From NCBI GenBank assembly GCA_035759585.1, contig DASTUP010000115.1, positions 1-19,940 of the forward strand: a stretch of DNA of 19,940 nucleotides, given 5' to 3'. Source of the stretch: CAMLLJ01 sp035759585. GTDB taxonomy: Bacteria > Gemmatimonadota > Gemmatimonadetes > Gemmatimonadales > GWC2-71-9. The notes under the pieces are model-generated. The model was not told where the DNA came from. It worked only from the letters and a program-made list of their open reading frames with translations, and ran no database searches. A program made the translations under genes and the position numbers. Positions 7,201 to 14,887 of the stretch are shown here, in pieces (position 1 is the stretch's first letter; every line of letters begins with the position of its first letter).

Positions 7201-10200
7201 ATGACCGTCGCCCTGGCACTCATTGCGCTGGCAGCTCAGCAGGCGCCTGCTCCGGTGCCGACGCCCTACTGGCAGCAGCAGGTCGAGTACGACATCTCGG
7301 CGCGCCTCGACGAAGAGTCCGGCGTGCTCGCGGGGACGCAGCGTATCGGTTATGTGAACCGGTCGCCGGACACGCTCACCACGTTTTCGCTCCATCTCCA
7401 TCTCAACGCCTTCCGTCCCGGCTCCCGCTGGGCTGACGCCGATTCGGTCGAGGGCCGGCGCCGCTTCAACGATCTCGCGGATCCTGATTTCGCGTTCAAT
7501 CACGTGCGGAACGTCCGGATCGGCGGTCGCGCCGTCACCGCGATCTATCCGTTCGCACCCGACAGCACGATCGTACGCTTCGAGCTGCCAGCGCCGCTCG
7601 CGCCGGGCCAGTCGCTCGAGCTCGAGATGGAATGGGATGCAAGGCCGTCGACGGTCCCGCGCCGGCAGGGGAGGCGCGGCCGCCGGTTCGACTTCGCGCA
7701 GTGGTATCCGAAGGTGGTGGTATACGACCGCTACGGCTGGAACGAGAATCCGCTCTATCCCGCCGGCGAGTTCTACGGCGAGTTCGCGACCTACCGGGTG
7801 ACGCTCGACGTCGCCGAGGACCAGGTCGTCGGCGCCACCGGCGTTCCGCTCTGCGGCGATCCCGGATGGGAAAAAGCGAACCGGATGCCGGGCCGGCCCA
7901 TCGATTACCGCCGCGACTGGTATGGAGGCCGCGCGCCGGCATTCGTGGTGCGCCGGGTGAACGGGGTGCCTGCTTGCGGCTTCGAGGGAGCACCGCGTCC
8001 CGAGCCGGAGCCCGGCCGCAAGACGATCCTCTGGTACGCCGAGGACGTGCACCACTTCGCGATGTCGCTGAACCCGGACTATCGGTACGAGAGCGGCCGG
8101 TACGACGACGTCGCGGTCCACGTCCTCTACCAGCCGGGCGACGAATCAACCTGGGGGAACGGCGTCGCCGTCAAGCGGACCGAGACCGCGCTCGCCTGGC
8201 TCGACCAGGTCTTCGGAAAGTTCGCCTGGCCGCAGATTACGAACGTCCACCGCATCGAGGGTGGCGGCACCGAGTTTCCGATGATGATCCACGACGGCTC
8301 CGCCAGCCAGGGCCTCATCGTCCACGAGCTCGGCCACAACTACACACAGGGCATCCTCGCCAACAACGAGTGGCGTGAGGGATGGCTCGACGAAGGGTTC
8401 ACCAGTTTCCAGTCGAGCTGGTTCTCCGAAGCCGCGGAAGAGGGCGATCCGTATCCGGATACGGAAAACTTCATCCTGCAGCTCGATCTCGACGGCTACT
8501 CCGAGCCGACGAGCCTCGTGAGCCACGCCTATCGCGACTTCACCTCGTACAACATTGCCATCTACACCCGCGGAGAGCTCTTCTTCCACCAGCTCCGCTA
8601 CATCGTGGGCGACGACACGATGCGCCGCATTCTCCGCACCTTCTACGAGCGGTGGCGGCTCCGGCACGTGAACGAAGCCGCGTTCCGCGCCGTCGCCGAG
8701 GAGGTGTCCGGCCGCGATCTCTCGACCTTCTTCGGCGAGTTCCTGCACGCTACGCCGCTCTACGATTACGCCGTCGGGCGCGTCGAGCGCTCGCGCGCGG
8801 GCGAAGGGCGCTGGCGCACGCGGGTCGAGGTCGTCCGGAAGGGCGAGGGGCGCATGCCGGTGGATGTCGCCGTCATTGCGGGCACGGATACGGCAGTGGT
8901 GCGGGCGGCCGGGCTGGCCGCGAGCGAGTGGGTCGAGATCGAGAGCGCCGAGCGACCGACTCGCGTGCTGCTCGACCCGCGCGTGCGCTCGCACGACTGG
9001 AACATGCTCAACAACCGCCGCACGCTCGGCGGGCTCGGCTTTCTTGCGGGCCACGAGCCGAGGCGCCGCTACTTCGACGCGTACGTGAATCGCCGCGTGT
9101 ATCGCGATGCGAAGGCGATCGGCTATTCACCCGCGGTGTGGTACAACGACGTGGGTGGGGTGACGCTCGGCGTGCGCCGGCGCGAGAATTACCTTGGCCG
9201 GTTCGATCTCTTCGACGCCATGTCGAGCACCGGCACCGGCTGGGGAAGCGAGGCGGGTCTCGAGGAGAACGATGTCGACTTCCACGCCCGGCTCCGGAAC
9301 CCCACCTGGCTCCGCGCCACCAATCTCGGCACTTCGATCGAAGCGTTTCGCCTCGAAGGCCGGCACGGCGCCCGGCTCGGCATCGAGCATGCGCGGCGCG
9401 ACCACTTCTCGTTCGGCGCCATGCGGCGTCGCGGCATTTCGCTTGCATGGACGGGGATCCACGACGCCGCGTATCTCGACCCGGGGTACTACGAAGAAGT
9501 CGGCACTGCCGAGCTGGCCCTCACGCACGGCATCGCCGATCGTGTCGGCAGCTGGAACCTTTCGGCCGACATGTCGCTTGGCGGGGGTCTCGCGTACGCC
9601 GGGGAGGGCCTCGAGGCCGCGACGGGCCGGGACGATTTCCGGCCGTTCTACGGCCGATTGACCGGACGCGTTACCGCACGCCGCGCCCTGGGCCGGCGCA
9701 TCACGCTCGGGGCGCGGCTTTTCGCCGGAAGCACGATCGGCAGCGGCGCCACGGCCAAGCAGCGGCAGATCTATCTCGCCGGCGCTGATCCGTACGAGCA
9801 GCTTGCGAACCCGTTCCTCCGCTCGCGCGGCGCGCTCTTCATCCGCCCGGACGTCTACTATCATGCGCCGGGTGGCGCCGGGATCCGCGGCCTCGATCCC
9901 AGGCTCTCGAGCGAGGGCGTCGTCTCGGCCAACGTCGAGCTCGAGCGGATCGTCCGGATGCGGCCCAACGGAGGGCTCTTCAATCGCGTTGCCATCGCCG
10001 CGTTCGGCGATGCCGGCCATACCATCGGCGATGGAGCGATCCCGCGCGCGGAGGCTGTGCGCTTCGTTGCCGATGCCGGCGTGGGCCTTCGCGCGGACCA
10101 CCGGATCGGCACGCTCCGCTTCGCCACCCGCATGGACTTCCCTCTCTGGGTGAGCCGTGGCGAGCTGGCGCACGACGTGAAGGATGGTGCCGACGAGATG

Positions 10201-10239
10201 GGATTCCGATGGACCTTCAGCTTTCAGCCGGCGTTCTGA
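7201..10239 (+). CDS. M1-family metallopeptidase fused to a C-terminal Omp85-like beta-barrel
   Basis: This 1012-residue protein has two parts. Residues about 20-600 are an M1 (gluzincin) peptidase: GGGTEFPMM (354-362) stands where M1 enzymes have their substrate-binding G-x-M-E-N-type motif, and HELGH (375-379) followed after exactly 18 residues by E398 in GWLDEGF completes the zinc site. A beta-rich domain (about 540-600) ends with LNNRR. Residues about 605-1012 look like an outer-membrane barrel: many alternating aromatic/Gly strands, GGAGIRGLDP (IRGL 895-898) resembling the Omp85 lid-loop VRGY/F motif, ANVELER, then AAFGDAGHT like the AFFDAG strand, and a terminal FSFQPAF ending in Phe. 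No POTRA is evident. ATG 7201 gives a short hydrophobic leader (MTVALALIALAAQQAPAP); ATG 7096, with GGAGG 5 bases upstream, is an in-frame alternative adding 35 Pro-rich residues. Predicted surface- or periplasm-facing aminopeptidase tethered to the outer membrane. Confidence 0.88.
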   Translation: MTVALALIALAAQQAPAPVPTPYWQQQVEYDISARLDEESGVLAGTQRIGYVNRSPDTLTTFSLHLHLNAFRPGSRWADADSVEGRRRFNDLADPDFAFNHVRNVRIGGRAVTAIYPFAPDSTIVRFELPAPLAPGQSLELEMEWDARPSTVPRRQGRRGRRFDFAQWYPKVVVYDRYGWNENPLYPAGEFYGEFATYRVTLDVAEDQVVGATGVPLCGDPGWEKANRMPGRPIDYRRDWYGGRAPAFVVRRVNGVPACGFEGAPRPEPEPGRKTILWYAEDVHHFAMSLNPDYRYESGRYDDVAVHVLYQPGDESTWGNGVAVKRTETALAWLDQVFGKFAWPQITNVHRIEGGGTEFPMMIHDGSASQGLIVHELGHNYTQGILANNEWREGWLDEGFTSFQSSWFSEAAEEGDPYPDTENFILQLDLDGYSEPTSLVSHAYRDFTSYNIAIYTRGELFFHQLRYIVGDDTMRRILRTFYERWRLRHVNEAAFRAVAEEVSGRDLSTFFGEFLHATPLYDYAVGRVERSRAGEGRWRTRVEVVRKGEGRMPVDVAVIAGTDTAVVRAAGLAASEWVEIESAERPTRVLLDPRVRSHDWNMLNNRRTLGGLGFLAGHEPRRRYFDAYVNRRVYRDAKAIGYSPAVWYNDVGGVTLGVRRRENYLGRFDLFDAMSSTGTGWGSEAGLEENDVDFHARLRNPTWLRATNLGTSIEAFRLEGRHGARLGIEHARRDHFSFGAMRRRGISLAWTGIHDAAYLDPGYYEEVGTAELALTHGIADRVGSWNLSADMSLGGGLAYAGEGLEAATGRDDFRPFYGRLTGRVTARRALGRRITLGARLFAGSTIGSGATAKQRQIYLAGADPYEQLANPFLRSRGALFIRPDVYYHAPGGAGIRGLDPRLSSEGVVSANVELERIVRMRPNGGLFNRVAIAAFGDAGHTIGDGAIPRAEAVRFVADAGVGLRADHRIGTLRFATRMDFPLWVSRGELAHDVKDGADEMGFRWTFSFQPAF

Positions 10240-10247
10240 TGGAGACG

Positions 10248-10272
10248 CGGGACTCGGAGGGGCGGGACTCGG
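10248..10272 (+). repeat. Direct repeat CGGGACTCGG x2 before the ferredoxin gene
   Basis: Two identical decamers (10248-10257 and 10263-10272) are spaced 15 bases apart and lie immediately before ATG 10274. The GGGACTCG core recurs at 14826-14833. It may be a mobile intergenic word or fortuitous. Confidence 0.45.
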
Positions 10273-10273
10273 G

Positions 10274-10846
10274 ATGATCGACGGGCCGTCGGACAGGCGC
10301 TCACTGTTCCGCTCCGCCTTCCAGCGGTGGGCGGGCGACATGATGGCGCGCACCGAGCAGCGCATGGTGGCCAGGCGCTACCAGCGGCCGCCCGGCGCGC
10401 TTCCCGAGATCGGCTTCCTCGCCGCGTGCACGCGCTGCGGCCTCTGCGCCGAGGCGTGCCCGCCGCACGCAATCATGACGGTGCGGAGCGAAGGCGGTCT
10501 CGCCGCCGGCACGCCGCATCTCGACGCGGCGGTCCAGCCGTGCACCGCCTGCGCCGACATGCCGTGCGCGGCGGCATGCCCGACCGGCGCACTGGTTCCG
10601 CCGGCCGACGGATGGGCCGGATACCGGCTCGCGGAGCTGACGTTCCATCCGGAGCGCTGCGTCGCCTTTCACGGCACCGCGTGCGGCGTGTGTGTCGGAG
10701 CCTGTCCGGTGGGCGAATCGGCGCTCGCGCTCGACGATGCGGGGCGGCCGGTCATCCGCCGCGAGGGGTGCGTCGGCTGCGGCCTCTGCGTGCGCGCCTG
10801 CATCACGACGCCGTCGTCGTTCGAGCTTACCTTTGCGGAGGGATGA
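10274..10846 (+). CDS. NapG/MauM-type ferredoxin with four [4Fe-4S] clusters
   Basis: This is a 190-residue electron-transfer protein with 16 cysteines in four groups: C52/55/58/62 (CTRCGLCAEACP), C90/93/98/102 (CTACADMPCAAACP), C129/137/140/144 and C166/169/172/176 (CVGCGLCVRACI). The order, the widened second and third motifs, and the LxxGTPxLDAxxQPC linker match the MauM/NapG family. In that family members pass electrons between the quinone pool and periplasmic enzymes. Unlike NapG, no Tat signal is seen; the N-terminus is a 45-residue basic amphipathic segment, so the protein is probably cytoplasmic. ATG 10274 has a GGAGGGG stretch about 11 bases upstream. No nitrate reductase or amine dehydrogenase gene is adjacent. 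Its TGA overlaps the next start. Confidence 0.85.
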   Translation: MIDGPSDRRSLFRSAFQRWAGDMMARTEQRMVARRYQRPPGALPEIGFLAACTRCGLCAEACPPHAIMTVRSEGGLAAGTPHLDAAVQPCTACADMPCAAACPTGALVPPADGWAGYRLAELTFHPERCVAFHGTACGVCVGACPVGESALALDDAGRPVIRREGCVGCGLCVRACITTPSSFELTFAEG

Positions 10847-11205
10847 TGTCCGACGTACCGTACCGGGTGGAAAAACCGTGGGGCCACGAGCTGATCTGGG
10901 CGCGGACCGACCGATACGTCGGTAAAGTCCTGCACGTGAAGGCGGGCCATGTGCTCAGTCTCCAGTACCACAACCGCAAGGACGAGACGATGCACGTGCT
11001 GTCGGGCGAGCTGATCCTGCGCACCCGCGAGGGCGAGGAGCTCGTGTCGCGGGCCTTCCGGGCGGGGGAGAGCGTTCACATTCCGCCGCTGCTCGTGCAC
11101 CAGATCGAGGCCGTCGAGGACAGCGACGTGCTCGAGGCCTCGACACCCGAGCTCGACGACCTCGTGCGCCTCGAAGACCGCTACGGCCGCGGGTCGGCTC
11201 GCTGA
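10843..11205 (+). CDS. Cupin, mannose-6-phosphate isomerase type II-like
   Basis: This 120-residue single-domain cupin resembles the isolated C-terminal domain of bifunctional mannose-6-phosphate isomerase/GDP-mannose pyrophosphorylase: EKPWGHE at the N-terminus, LSLQYHNRKDETMHVLSG for cupin motif 1 with its metal-binding His/Glu pattern, ESVHIPPLLVHQIEA for motif 2, and DDLVRLEDRYGR at the end, the usual finish in that family. It would isomerise fructose-6-phosphate and mannose-6-phosphate, or act on a related sugar phosphate; that is inferred. Either of two tandem ATGs (10843, 10846) may start it; the first overlaps the preceding stop as ATGA. Its own stop shares one base with the next start. 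Confidence 0.85.
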   Translation: MMSDVPYRVEKPWGHELIWARTDRYVGKVLHVKAGHVLSLQYHNRKDETMHVLSGELILRTREGEELVSRAFRAGESVHIPPLLVHQIEAVEDSDVLEASTPELDDLVRLEDRYGRGSAR

Positions 11206-12803
11206 TGCCCGTGGTCGGCGACCTCTGCCGTTCCTATCTCGACCTCAAGTGGCATTTCAATCCGTCGGACGGCAGTCTCGCCGGAGCTGTCACGCACGAC
11301 CCCCGGCTCGGTACCTTCGATGCGGAGTCGATGCGCGCGCACCTCGCCGCATTCCGGTCGATTGCGGGTGCGGCCGAGGAGGTCGACGTCGATGACCTGG
11401 CCGCGGAAATAGACCGCACCGCACTCCTCGACGACATCCGGACCCTCCTCTTCCGTTTCGAGCACGAGCGCCCGCACGTCCGGAACCCGAGCTTCTGGCT
11501 GACGCACCTCTTCGAAGGGATCTACGCCCTCCTGGCCCGTGCGGGGGACCCGGCTCCGCGCGCGCAGGCGGCGCTCGAACGCCTCCGGAGCGCACCGAAG
11601 TTCCTCGATTCCGCCCGGGCCACACTGCGCGAGCCACCGGCCGTCTTCGTCGACGCGGCGCTTGCGGCACTCGGTGGCGGCGGAGAGCTGATCGCGCAGG
11701 CAGCGGGAGTGTTCGGCCGCGCGGCCCCGGATCTCGCCGAGCAGCTGAACGCCGCCGCCGCCGACGCGCTCGCGGCGCTTACGGTCTATGGCCGCGCGCT
11801 CGGCGCCGAGATCCTCCCGAGCGACGACCCGCATGCGTTCGCGGTGGGAGAAGAGCAGTTCGCCCGCCGGCTCCATCACGAGCACGCGCTGCGCGGCGGC
11901 TCGGGAGAGCTCTGGCGCTACGGCATGCACCTTCTCGAGGAGACGGAAGCTGCGGTGGCCGCCGCGGCGCGCGACGTGGACGCGACCCGGCACTGGCGCG
12001 AAGTGGTGGAGCGCCTGCGTGAGGACACGGTGGAGGGAGACCTTCCGTCGGCATACGAGGCGGAAGTGGAGCGCGCGCGCGAACATATCGAGCGACGTGG
12101 GCTCGTCACGCTGCCTCCGGTGCCGCTCGAGGTGACGCCGACGCCGTCGTTCCTCGCGTCGCTCGTTCCGTTCGCGGCATACTCCCGGCCTCCGGTCGAG
12201 ATCGGCGGGCCGGGCCTGTTCTACGTCACGATCCCGAACGGGGCGCCGATCGGCGCGAGGCGCTCCGGCCACTGCGTGCACGAGCTCGCCTCGCTCGTCG
12301 CCCACGAAGCATTTCCCGGTCACCACCTGCAGATGGCCACGGCGCAGGCGCTGCCGTCCGAGGTGCGGCGCCATCTCTGGACGCCGGTGATGGTCGAGGG
12401 GTGGGCGCTGTATGCGGAGACGCTGATGGAGGAGGAAGGCTTCTTCCCGACGCCGGAAGCGCGGCTCTTCCACCTCATCAACCTGCTCTGGCGGGCTCGC
12501 CGGATCGTCGTGGACATCGGCTTGCACACGCGCGGCCTCGCGCCGAGCGAGGCGGTGGACCAGCTCCTCGAAAGCATGCCGATGGAGCGTCGCAGCGCGG
12601 AGGCGGAGGTACGTCGCTACTGCGCCATGCCGACGTACCAGCTTGCCTACGCCGTCGGCCGGCGAGAGATTCTTGCGCTGCGCGATGCGTACCGCGAGCG
12701 CAGCGGCGCGTCCTACTCTCCGCGGGAATTCCACACCGAGCTGCTCTCGTACGGCGGACTGCCGGTCTCGCTTGCCCGCTGGGGCATGGGGCTCGACGAA
12801 TGA
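11205..12803 (+). CDS. DUF885-family metallopeptidase
   Basis: This 532-residue, mostly helical protein has the DUF885 signature HEAFPGHHLQ (H367, E368, H373/H374) and the downstream glutamate in MVEGWALYAETL (E398), which together form the predicted zinc site. DUF885 proteins are regarded as metal-dependent peptidases related to helical carboxypeptidase-like enzymes; substrates are largely unknown. The C-terminal part contains the family-typical ARRIVVDIGLHTRG and AEVRRYCAMPTYQLAYAVGRREI. No signal peptide is seen, although many family members are exported lipoproteins, so this copy is probably cytoplasmic. ATG 11205 overlaps the cupin stop by one base, and the stop overlaps the ATP-grasp start by four bases, which places it in a translationally coupled set. 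Confidence 0.9.
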   Translation: MPVVGDLCRSYLDLKWHFNPSDGSLAGAVTHDPRLGTFDAESMRAHLAAFRSIAGAAEEVDVDDLAAEIDRTALLDDIRTLLFRFEHERPHVRNPSFWLTHLFEGIYALLARAGDPAPRAQAALERLRSAPKFLDSARATLREPPAVFVDAALAALGGGGELIAQAAGVFGRAAPDLAEQLNAAAADALAALTVYGRALGAEILPSDDPHAFAVGEEQFARRLHHEHALRGGSGELWRYGMHLLEETEAAVAAAARDVDATRHWREVVERLREDTVEGDLPSAYEAEVERAREHIERRGLVTLPPVPLEVTPTPSFLASLVPFAAYSRPPVEIGGPGLFYVTIPNGAPIGARRSGHCVHELASLVAHEAFPGHHLQMATAQALPSEVRRHLWTPVMVEGWALYAETLMEEEGFFPTPEARLFHLINLLWRARRIVVDIGLHTRGLAPSEAVDQLLESMPMERRSAEAEVRRYCAMPTYQLAYAVGRREILALRDAYRERSGASYSPREFHTELLSYGGLPVSLARWGMGLDE

Positions 12804-13780
12804 AGATCACCGTCCTCACCTCGGTCGAGCAGGAAAAAGTCACGGCCAGCGACCTCGACGAGGTCGTGCCCCAGGTGGCGCGCGCCCTCCGGAAGCTCGG
12901 CCACCAGGTCTCGGTCGTCCCCGTCTACCGCGATGTGAAGCAGCTCATCGACCGCCTCTCGCGCCGGAAGCCCGATCTCGTCTTCAACATGGCGGAGATG
13001 TTCGGCGACAGCGTGATCGGCGACATGCTCGTGGCCGCCGTGCTCGAAACGCAGGGCTTGAAGTACACGGGGAGCGGACCCGGCGAGCTCTACCTGAGCC
13101 AGGACAAGGGCCTCAGCAAGAAGCTCCTCGACTTCGAGGGCATTCTCTATCCGCGCTACGCCGTCTTCTCGCAGGCCGCGGATTTCGAGACCGGCGGCAA
13201 TCTTCGCATGCCGCTCTTCGTGAAGCCGCTGCGTGCCGACTCGTCGATCGGCATCGGCGGGAAGTCGCTGGTGCACGACACGGGCGCGCTCATGCGGCAG
13301 GTCGCCGCGATCCACCGGGATGTGGAGGACTCGGCGCTCGCCGAGGAATACATCGAGGGGCGAGAGTTCTACGTGGGCGTGCTCGGCAACATCCGGCCGG
13401 AGGTCCTTCCGCCCGTCGAGGTCGATTTCACGGGATTTCCCGAGGGCCAGCCGAAGGTGCTCGACAGCCGCGCCAAGTGGAACGAGGGAAGCAAGGAGTA
13501 CAAGGGGACGAAGTCGGTCATCGCCGAGATTCCTGACGAGCTGCGCGCCAAGCTGCAGAAAGTCTCGGTGGACGCCTATCGGGCCCTCCGCGTTCGCGAT
13601 TACGGCCGCGTCGACCTCCGCCTCACCGGCACCGGGGAGATCTACGTGCTCGAGGTGAACGCGAGCTGCTACCTGGAGCGGTCGGCGGAATTCGCGATGG
13701 CGGCGGAGGCGGCGGGGATCGACTACGAGACGCTGATCGGGCGGATCGTGGATGCGGCGATCGAGCGGTACGGAAGGTAG
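12800..13780 (+). CDS. D-Ala-D-Ala ligase-like ATP-grasp enzyme (divergent)
   Basis: This 326-residue ATP-grasp ligase has the layout of D-alanine--D-alanine ligases: an N-terminal Rossmann-like domain (MKITVLTSVEQ), PLFVKPLRADSSIGIG for the nucleotide-binding loop, AEEYIEGREFYVGVLG, and RVDLRLTGTGEIYVLEVNAS for the Mg2+/catalytic region. Where Ddl enzymes have NTxPGMT, this protein reads NASCYLERSAEF, so the part shaping the second substrate site differs. An extra segment, LDSRAKWNEGSKEYKGTKS, lies before the catalytic region. It probably joins an amino acid or peptide to another amine at ATP cost, but true Ddl activity is doubtful. The start overlaps the DUF885 stop (ATGA). The stop lies 1 base from that of the convergent protease gene. 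Confidence 0.85.
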   Translation: MKITVLTSVEQEKVTASDLDEVVPQVARALRKLGHQVSVVPVYRDVKQLIDRLSRRKPDLVFNMAEMFGDSVIGDMLVAAVLETQGLKYTGSGPGELYLSQDKGLSKKLLDFEGILYPRYAVFSQAADFETGGNLRMPLFVKPLRADSSIGIGGKSLVHDTGALMRQVAAIHRDVEDSALAEEYIEGREFYVGVLGNIRPEVLPPVEVDFTGFPEGQPKVLDSRAKWNEGSKEYKGTKSVIAEIPDELRAKLQKVSVDAYRALRVRDYGRVDLRLTGTGEIYVLEVNASCYLERSAEFAMAAEAAGIDYETLIGRIVDAAIERYGR

Positions 13781-13781
13781 G

Positions 13782-14807
13782 TCAGGGCAGGTAGCTTCCC
13801 CGGTGCACGTGGTTCATCGCCAGTGCCGTCACGAACGTCGTCACCGCCACCTCCGCCTGCTGCTCCCGCGCCGCCGGATACCCCTGCTCGAGTTTCGTTG
13901 CTCGCTCCGCCAGATGCCGCACGAGCTGGCGCGTGCGCTCCGGGAAGTGCCCCGTCCATCGAAAGACGTTCCCCATCAGGTCCCGCTCGAGTCTCGCGAA
14001 CAGGCCCGCGGCCGGCACCAGTTCGCCGCCATTCGACGTGCCGCGTGAGAGATCGTCGAAGATCGCGCGGATGGCGCCGTCGAAGCCCGGCGGCATGTCC
14101 TCGCCGTCCTCCTGGTCGTCATCGTAGAACTCGGCGAGCGAGTAGTCGATCTCGCCCACATCCTCGTCCAGCTCGTCGTCCGTCACCCTCGGCTCGCGGT
14201 CGGCCAGATCCTGCACGACCCGGTCGCAGTAGGCCAGCTTGGCCCGCGCCACCGGCCAGGGCGCATACTCCGCCCGCCAGTCGAGCCCCGGCGTCATCCA
14301 CACCGCGAACGTCTCTGCCCAGTCCTCGTCCGGATGCTTCTGTGCGTACCACCCGTCGAGGTGACGCACGTGACGGCGGCTGAACGGCTCGGGGGTATAC
14401 TCATCCTCGTACGGCTGGGTGATCGACCCGAAGAGCTTGACCCACTCTTCGGTGTCATAGAGGCAGTAGGCGTAGTTGACGACGTGCCCCATCTCGTGGC
14501 GCAGGTAGCGGAGGATGTCCTCGGGGTCGAAGCCCTCGACGACGCCCACCTGCTCCGCGTGCATGGCTGTGAGCTCGTTGCTGGCGAGGTAGAAGGGGAT
14601 GGCGACGGCAACGGTCTCGAACGGCACCCCCCACTCGGTCGAGAGGTAGAATCTGGGCCGGAGCCGCCTGATCCCGGCCAGCTCCAGCTCCCGCTCGAAC
14701 CGCGCGATGACCGGCTCGAGCCTCGTCCCGGCGATGGTGAGGCCCAGGTTCCGGATCGGGGTGGACCAGAGGTTCGTTTCGTGGAAGGCGGGCTTTTCGA
14801 GGGGCAT
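13782..14807 (-). CDS. Putative zinc-binding metallopeptidase
   Basis: This 341-residue protein carries HEMGH (104-108) within YLRHEMGHVVNYAY, and a downstream EDWAETFAVW whose E165 is a plausible third ligand, a pattern seen in the putative zinc-binding metallopeptidase group (Peptidase_Mx-like). The middle (206-240) is strikingly acidic (DDELDEDVGEIDYS, YDDDQEDGED), suggesting a flexible or cation-binding insert. No signal peptide is evident. ATG 14805-14807 is preferred; an upstream start (14897) would translate the GACTCGA repeats and overlap the divergent kinase start. It converges with the ATP-grasp gene with a 1-base gap and diverges from the lipid kinase across 80 bases. The substrate is unknown. 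Confidence 0.8.
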   Translation of the reverse strand: MPLEKPAFHETNLWSTPIRNLGLTIAGTRLEPVIARFERELELAGIRRLRPRFYLSTEWGVPFETVAVAIPFYLASNELTAMHAEQVGVVEGFDPEDILRYLRHEMGHVVNYAYCLYDTEEWVKLFGSITQPYEDEYTPEPFSRRHVRHLDGWYAQKHPDEDWAETFAVWMTPGLDWRAEYAPWPVARAKLAYCDRVVQDLADREPRVTDDELDEDVGEIDYSLAEFYDDDQEDGEDMPPGFDGAIRAIFDDLSRGTSNGGELVPAAGLFARLERDLMGNVFRWTGHFPERTRQLVRHLAERATKLEQGYPAAREQQAEVAVTTFVTALAMNHVHRGSYLP

Positions 14808-14827
14808 CGCGGGGTCGCAGGAAACGG

Positions 14828-14853
14828 GACTCGAGACTCGAGACTCGAGTCTC
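14828..14853. repeat. Tandem GACTCGA x3 ending in a 14-base palindrome
   Basis: Three perfect 7-base units (14828-14834, 14835-14841, 14842-14848) run into GAGACTCGAGTCTC (14840-14853), a perfect palindrome. It occupies the centre of the 80-base divergent spacer between the metallopeptidase and lipid kinase genes, the right place for a shared operator, though the GGGACTCG word also appears before 10274. Confidence 0.55.
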
Positions 14854-14887
14854 TCGACCCAATCTACCCACACCGAGCGGGGGAGAG

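Noticed and set aside
10274..10846. Periplasmic nitrate reductase component napG
   Set aside because: Cluster pattern matches the family, but no Tat signal and no nap genes are nearby, so a specific nap role is not supported.
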